From Methanobrevibacter sp. (lineage in GTDB: Archaea > Methanobacteriota > Methanobacteria > Methanobacteriales > Methanobacteriaceae): a stretch of DNA of 9,832 nt. This document shows, piece after piece, positions 6,763 through 9,832 of the stretch (the stretch's first letter is position 1; each line of letters starts with the position of its first letter). Under the pieces are notes generated by a model. The model saw only the letters and a list, made by a program, of their open reading frames with translations. It made no database searches and was not told where the DNA came from. The position numbers and the translations under genes were made by a program. Where the stretch lies: positions 1 through 9,832 of the forward strand of contig JAITOM010000380.1 of NCBI GenBank assembly GCA_031289975.1, given 5' to 3'.

Positions 6763-7213
6763 TATTTACCTCCAAAATTCTAATTGAACTAGTTGGGCAA
6801 CCTTCTTGGCATATTAGGCAACCGCAACATTCAATGGAGCTGATATTAGCCTTTAAAGATTCCAAGCTAACAGCTTCCATTAAACACAAATCTACACACA
6901 AGCCACAACCAATACAAGAATCTAAAATTTCAGCCTCAAACTCTTTTTTTTGACATATTGAAATGATTTTCTGCGTCTTTTTAGTATTTTTAAATAATAC
7001 ATTAGTTAAAATTAAAAAATCTTTAGGGCATAATTGAGTCATAGTTTTAGCAACATCAATAGAATTCCATGAAAGATTTCTACCATTTAAATAGTGTGAA
7101 ACAGTAGAACGATCAATTTCCAGTTCATCAGCTATTTTTTGTTGAGTTAGCCCTTTTTTTTTCAACTCAATTGAAGCTAAATATTTTAAACCAGAGACAA
7201 TATGTTTTGGCAT
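6737..7213 (-). CDS. fwdH: FwdH-like protein: helix-turn-helix domain plus 2x4Fe-4S ferredoxin
   Basis: This is the first gene of the operon, in the position named fwdH in Methanothermobacter. Residues 1-60 carry a lambda-repressor-like helix-turn-helix (GLTQQKIADELEIDRSTVSH at 21-40, then YLNGRNLSW), the type found in sequence-specific DNA-binding regulators. Residues 100-140 hold two 4Fe-4S motifs: Cys100, 103, 106, 110 and Cys129, 132, 135, 139. Additional cysteines are at 62, 87 and 130. The linker (about 61-95) is basic and hydrophobic. The architecture suggests either a ferredoxin subunit with a dimerising or DNA-binding head, or more likely a cluster-sensing regulator of its own operon. 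AGGTGA lies four bases before ATG. Two dyad sequences lie directly upstream, as expected for autoregulation. The DNA-binding and sensing roles are inferred from motifs alone. Confidence 0.85.
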   Translation of the reverse strand: MPKHIVSGLKYLASIELKKKGLTQQKIADELEIDRSTVSHYLNGRNLSWNSIDVAKTMTQLCPKDFLILTNVLFKNTKKTQKIISICQKKEFEAEILDSCIGCGLCVDLCLMEAVSLESLKANISSIECCGCLICQEGCPTSSIRILEVNNDREYQRS

Positions 7214-7222
7214 AATTTCACC

Positions 7223-7239
7223 TGTGTATTAATTACACA
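7223..7239. promoter_or_regulatory. Dyad TGTGTA-N5-TACACA at the fwdH leader
   Basis: A perfect inverted repeat with 6-base arms and a 5-base spacer sits between the ribosome binding site of fwdH and the proposed TATA box, at the expected transcription start (about 25 bases downstream of 7257). A protein bound here would block initiation. The natural candidate is the helix-turn-helix protein encoded immediately downstream. Binding is inferred. Confidence 0.45.
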
Positions 7240-7249
7240 TTATGATTTG

Positions 7250-7265
7250 ATAGTATATATACTAT
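7250..7265 (-). promoter_or_regulatory. fwd operon TATA box within a 16-bp perfect palindrome
   Basis: ATAGTATATATACTAT is a perfect 16-base palindrome whose centre is a TATATATA box about 45 bases before the fwdH start codon. It is therefore both the likely promoter TATA element for the operon and a possible operator. A second TATA-like stretch (TTATATAAA on the minus strand, about 7289-7297) lies further upstream and may be an alternative promoter. Confidence 0.5.
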
Positions 7266-7301
7266 ATCTCTTAAATTAAATAGAAAAATTTATATAATAT
7301 A

Positions 7302-7321
7302 GTGTAGTAGTAACACATTAA
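7302..7321. repeat. GTGT-N7-ACAC motif, copy X
   Basis: GTGTAGTAGTAACACATTAA matches 7532-7551 at 17 of 20 positions in the same orientation. Each copy contains a GTGT...ACAC inverted repeat with a 7-base spacer. This copy lies about 90 bases upstream of the fwdH start and adjoins the upstream TATA-like stretch. The sequence just to its left, AATATAGTGTAGTA, resembles the opening of the dispersed repeat family (AATATAGTGTAGGA at 8213). Confidence 0.5.
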
Positions 7322-7843
7322 GTTATCATTTTTATTCACTAAAAGAGCTTAAATGAGTAATATATTATTTTTTAACTATTATTTTAAGAAATAAGAGCTA
7401 TAAATAATAATTTAATGAATATAAATAAATAATAAATAATGTTTTATAAATTAAATAAAAAATCTTTTTTTTAAAAAAAGCAAAGGTATGAACTTAAAAT
7501 ATAAATTTTTAGTGTAAACTAATTATATTATGTGTAGTAAGAACACGTTAATTAAACTTTAAAAATTGGATTCACAGTAATTATGGAAAAGTTCTTAAAT
7601 TGAATGATAAATTTTTTTATTAAATTATTTAATTTTAAATATCACTTTATAAAAATCTATAATTTCAAATTTTAAATAATATAACTATATTCTGATCAAT
7701 ACAAATAATTTTAAACTAATATTTTTTAATAATATTTATTTTAAAAAAGTTATTTATTAAGAACTTATCAAAACCACTACAATTAAAATAATCTTTAAAA
7801 CTGAATCAATAGTAATAAAATTAAAGAATATAATGAATAAAAC
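7322..7843. other. Gene-free AT-rich region upstream of the fwd promoter
   Basis: Apart from motif copy Y (7532-7551) I find nothing supportable here. All reading frames are short and none has a ribosome binding site at a sensible distance from a start codon. The segments after motif copies X and Y share scattered words (TTCAC, AAAAG, CTTAAAT), which hints at an old duplication of roughly 230 bases. Confidence 0.5.
7532..7551. repeat. GTGT-N7-ACAC motif, copy Y
   Basis: GTGTAGTAAGAACACGTTAA is a second copy of the motif at 7302-7321, 230 bases further from the fwd promoter, with the inverted GTGT/ACAC arms fully conserved and the variable bases mostly in the spacer. Conservation of the arms is what a protein-binding site would show, but two copies are few. 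Confidence 0.45.
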
Positions 7844-8014
7844 TTCGCTCATGATTACTTATCATTGCAAAAGTTTTCTAATAACTAAATTGATTAGGGC
7901 ATTGATTATTTTACTATGTTTTATTTAACTTTTAATTTAATGCACCGATACTATTGTTTTAATCAAGCTTGATATTGAATATATATTTGAAATGATAAGT
8001 ATACAATGAGCGAA
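7844..8014. repeat. 171-bp imperfect inverted-repeat element
   Basis: The outer arms are 7844-7866 and the reverse complement of 7991-8014. Both begin TTCGCTCAT and end TACTTATCATT, with only a 3-4 base central difference. Weaker similarity continues inward for about 40 more bases (shared CAAA, AATA, TTGATTA), leaving a spacer of roughly 45 bases. No protein is encoded. It resembles a miniature inverted-repeat element or a very long hairpin RNA. I see no clear target-site duplication in the flanks. Confidence 0.5.
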
Positions 8015-8123
8015 AATAATTAATTTCACAAAAGACTGATATAACTATTTTAAAGAGGATATTAATACATATTAAATTATTAACATATTTTAAATTATTA
8101 ATAGCTATTTTAAGAAAAATAAA

Positions 8124-8142
8124 GGACAACAACAATTGTTCC
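8124..8142 (-). terminator. Weak hairpin followed by T tract
   Basis: On the minus strand GGAACAA can pair with TTGTCC with one bulged base, followed by TTTATTTTT. It could end a transcript that reads through from the radical SAM gene, although it lies about 340 bases past that stop codon. Support is slight. Confidence 0.2.
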
Positions 8143-8212
8143 CCATCCAATTATAAACTTTAAATTATATAGGATAAAAAAAATTCAGTGGTTGAATTTA
8201 ATATTCTTTCTT

Positions 8213-8332
8213 AATATAGTGTAGGAAATAATGTTTTTAAGTAATAGAAATTTTTTAAATTATGCCTTAAATGTTAAATTTTTAATTAAAAAGATTATAA
8301 TTGTTATTTTTAAAAATAAAAAAATAAAAATT
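8213..8332 (+). repeat. AT-rich dispersed repeat, copy Z
   Basis: This is the plus-strand partner of copy A (1-119), at roughly 90 percent identity by eye over 120 bases, including AATATAGTGTA, GAAATAATGTTT and AAATTTTTAATTAAAAA. It faces the opposite way to copies A, B and C. It lies in the intergenic region between the radical SAM gene and the fwd operon, with no coding potential. Confidence 0.7.
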
Positions 8333-8374
8333 ATTATTTAAAAATTAATTTAATATAAATTTAAAATTTTTAAA

Positions 8375-8427
8375 AATAAGATATTTAAAAATAATGATTA
8401 ATTACAAACATTTTTTACATCATTATA
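8375..8427 (-). repeat. AT-rich dispersed repeat, copy C
   Basis: This is a direct repeat of 198-250, nearly identical over 53 bases. It lies about 50 bases past the stop codon of the radical SAM gene and, on that gene's strand, is followed by T tracts that could end its transcript. It adjoins a 12-base perfect palindrome AGTATTAATACT at 8427-8438. Confidence 0.65.
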
Positions 8428-8479
8428 GTATTAATACTCCCTAAAACAATGAATCTAATTAATAGCTAAACTAAAAATC

Positions 8480-9655
8480 TCACCTTTTTAACATTAAATC
8501 CATAATAGTAAACTTTTTTGTTTTGTTTTGATTTTTATCATGAGATAAATTCATACTTGAGTTTAAAAGTTCTTTACTTGCTCTATTAGAAATCTCTTTA
8601 AAAATCATTTTGTATGCAAGACATTGAGGATCAACAGATAATTGAAAATTATTTTCCAAGTTTGAATCACTCTCAGATAAGTTATTCTCTGCTGATGAAA
8701 CTATTCCATTATAAGGACATCCACCTCTACAAAATTTAATATAATTACATTCACTACAGTTTTCATCAACATGATTTTTAAATTCCATTAACATATTCCA
8801 TGATTTTGATTTCATTAATTCTTCCATTGAAGGAGAATTATGGACATTTCCCATCACATACTGATCAATTCCAACAAATCTGTAACATGGATAAATATTT
8901 CCATCCCAATCAACAGCTAAAGTATCTCCCATACAATCTGCAAATGTACATAATGTTCCACGGCGAATAAATGAGCTTTTAGCAATATGGTCAAAATCCT
9001 TTATTTCTATTTTATCAAGGTCATTTAGATAATTATCTAAAAGTCCTATTAAAAGTTCTCCATGTTCTTGTGGAGTTAAAACCCATTTATCTGTATTATT
9101 TCCTCTAATTGAAGGTAAAGTAGCATGTAATTTAAAATTATATCTATTTTTTAGGAAAAAGTTGTAAATCTCATCTCTAAAATCTTTTGAATAAGATGTG
9201 AATGTGGAGATAAAACTTATATGGATCCCATTTTTAATAGCTATTTTATAACCTTTCATAGTTTTATCAAAATAACCTTCTCCTCTTTGGTAATCATTTA
9301 TTTCTTTAGGTCCATCAATACTTGTACTAACTGCAACATCATATTGTGAAAATAGTTTAGCTAACTTTTCATCTAAAAGCCATAGATTGGATTGGAGTGA
9401 AAATCCAGCTTCTTTATGTGTTTCACTACTTTTTAGAATTGATAATGCTTCTTTATAAAAATCATAACCTGCAAGCAAAGGTTCTCCACCATGAAATGTG
9501 AAATGAACATAATCTTCTCTAAATCCATCTAACCATTTATCAATCTCTTTTATAATTTGAATATCCATCATTTTAGATTTTTTCTCTGACCCCCAACAAT
9601 AATTACACTTAGATGGGCAATTAAGTGTTGGGACTATCATCACATGAAAGACCAT
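8480..9655 (-). CDS. Radical SAM/SPASM maturase, anaerobic sulfatase-maturase-like
   Basis: This 391-residue protein is a radical S-adenosylmethionine enzyme with a SPASM domain, the architecture of enzymes that modify proteins or peptides after translation. The radical SAM cluster motif is Cys13, 17, 20 (CPSKCNYC). GGEP lies at 56-59, with QSN at 88-90 and STSIDGP at 110-116. The SPASM cysteines are complete: Cys236, Cys241, Cys257 (in GNIYPC), then CX2CX5CX3C at 300, 303, 309, 313, and Cys345. This gives two auxiliary 4Fe-4S clusters. A Ser/Asn-rich insert (about 320-340) and a basic tail (365-391) are variable. The start at 9655 has only a weak GTGG ribosome binding site; Met6 is an alternative. 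Family members convert Cys or Ser in sulfatases to formylglycine, but methanogens also have relatives thought to modify small Cys-rich peptides. No sulfatase is visible here, so the substrate is unknown. Confidence 0.88.
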   Translation of the reverse strand: MVFHVMIVPTLNCPSKCNYCWGSEKKSKMMDIQIIKEIDKWLDGFREDYVHFTFHGGEPLLAGYDFYKEALSILKSSETHKEAGFSLQSNLWLLDEKLAKLFSQYDVAVSTSIDGPKEINDYQRGEGYFDKTMKGYKIAIKNGIHISFISTFTSYSKDFRDEIYNFFLKNRYNFKLHATLPSIRGNNTDKWVLTPQEHGELLIGLLDNYLNDLDKIEIKDFDHIAKSSFIRRGTLCTFADCMGDTLAVDWDGNIYPCYRFVGIDQYVMGNVHNSPSMEELMKSKSWNMLMEFKNHVDENCSECNYIKFCRGGCPYNGIVSSAENNLSESDSNLENNFQLSVDPQCLAYKMIFKEISNRASKELLNSSMNLSHDKNQNKTKKFTIMDLMLKR

Positions 9656-9696
9656 ATTTCCACTTTTTAATATTATAAATTTTATTTTATTATTCT

Positions 9697-9705
9697 ATTA
9701 TAGGG
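9697..9705 (-). promoter_or_regulatory. Possible TATA box of the radical SAM gene
   Basis: CTATAATAG on the minus strand lies about 45 bases before the start codon, directly after a run of six C. A second candidate, TTTATAAT, lies about 20 bases before the start and would give an almost leaderless message. The C run is striking in this AT-rich DNA, but its role is unknown. Confidence 0.3.
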
Positions 9706-9775
9706 GGGTGGGGAAGGCACTGTAAAAAGAGGATGGAAATTCACAATTTGGAATTTAGATTTTAGCATAAAAACA

Positions 9776-9832
9776 TTAAGCCCCTATACATGTCATTAAA
9801 CTTTTATCGTCTGTTTTCAATTTTTCAATTGT
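9776..9832 (-). CDS. Possible 3' end of a gene entering from the right
   Basis: One minus-strand frame is open from the window edge to a TAA at 9776-9778, giving 18 residues (TIEKLKTDDKSLMTCIGA) with ordinary codons and mixed polar and hydrophobic residues, unlike the Lys/Asn/Ile/Phe noise of local noncoding DNA. It would be the C terminus of a gene about 120 bases upstream of the radical SAM gene and in the same direction. Eighteen codons are too few to identify a family, and chance is not excluded. Confidence 0.35.
   Translation of the reverse strand, partial: TIEKLKTDDKSLMTCIGA

Noticed and set aside
7959..8150. 63-residue minus-strand open frame in the intergenic region
   Set aside because: It starts with TTG, has no ribosome binding site, is dominated by Ile, Asn, Phe, Leu and Lys as expected of AT-rich noise, and overlaps one arm of the inverted-repeat element.

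Overview
The window looks like chromosomal DNA from a hydrogen-using methanogenic archaeon of the order Methanobacteriales. It is very AT-rich, with intergenic DNA that is almost only A and T, GGAGGTGA-type ribosome binding sites and archaeal TATA-like promoters. It carries a complete seven-gene operon for the tungsten-type formylmethanofuran dehydrogenase (Fwd). The low GC content and gut-methanogen-like protein sequences suggest Methanosphaera or Methanobrevibacter. I cannot fix the genus from this window.

Layout, left to right. Positions 1-629 are noncoding: two members of an AT-rich dispersed repeat family (1-119 and 198-250), then a compact run of nested hairpins (487-621) that may be a structured RNA. 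A small zinc-ribbon gene of about 51 residues lies at 630-785 on the minus strand. A T-rich terminator region (899-952) follows the operon. The operon fills 967-7213 on the minus strand, transcribed right to left in the order fwdH, F, G, D, B, A, C, with junctions from a 26-base overlap to 13-base gaps and a clear ribosome binding site before each gene. A 1.27 kb gene-free stretch (7214-8479) holds the operon promoter with two dyad elements, two copies of a GTGT...ACAC motif, a 171-bp imperfect inverted-repeat element and two more members of the repeat family. A radical SAM/SPASM maturase gene (8480-9655, minus strand) follows. The right edge carries what may be the last 18 codons of another minus-strand gene.

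How the parts work together. FwdB and FwdD hold the tungstopterin site that interconverts CO2 and formate. FwdA holds the dinuclear metal site that joins formate to methanofuran. FwdC is a beta-helical scaffold. FwdF (eight 4Fe-4S motifs) and FwdG (two) carry electrons. FwdH combines an N-terminal DNA-binding helix-turn-helix with two C-terminal 4Fe-4S motifs and is the first gene of the operon, directly downstream of two dyad sequences. This suggests a redox- or iron-sulfur-responsive autoregulator of the first step of methanogenesis.

The least explained parts are the structured RNA candidate, the repeat family whose members bracket the operon in both inverted and direct orientation, the 171-bp inverted-repeat element, and the radical SAM maturase with no recognisable substrate beside it.
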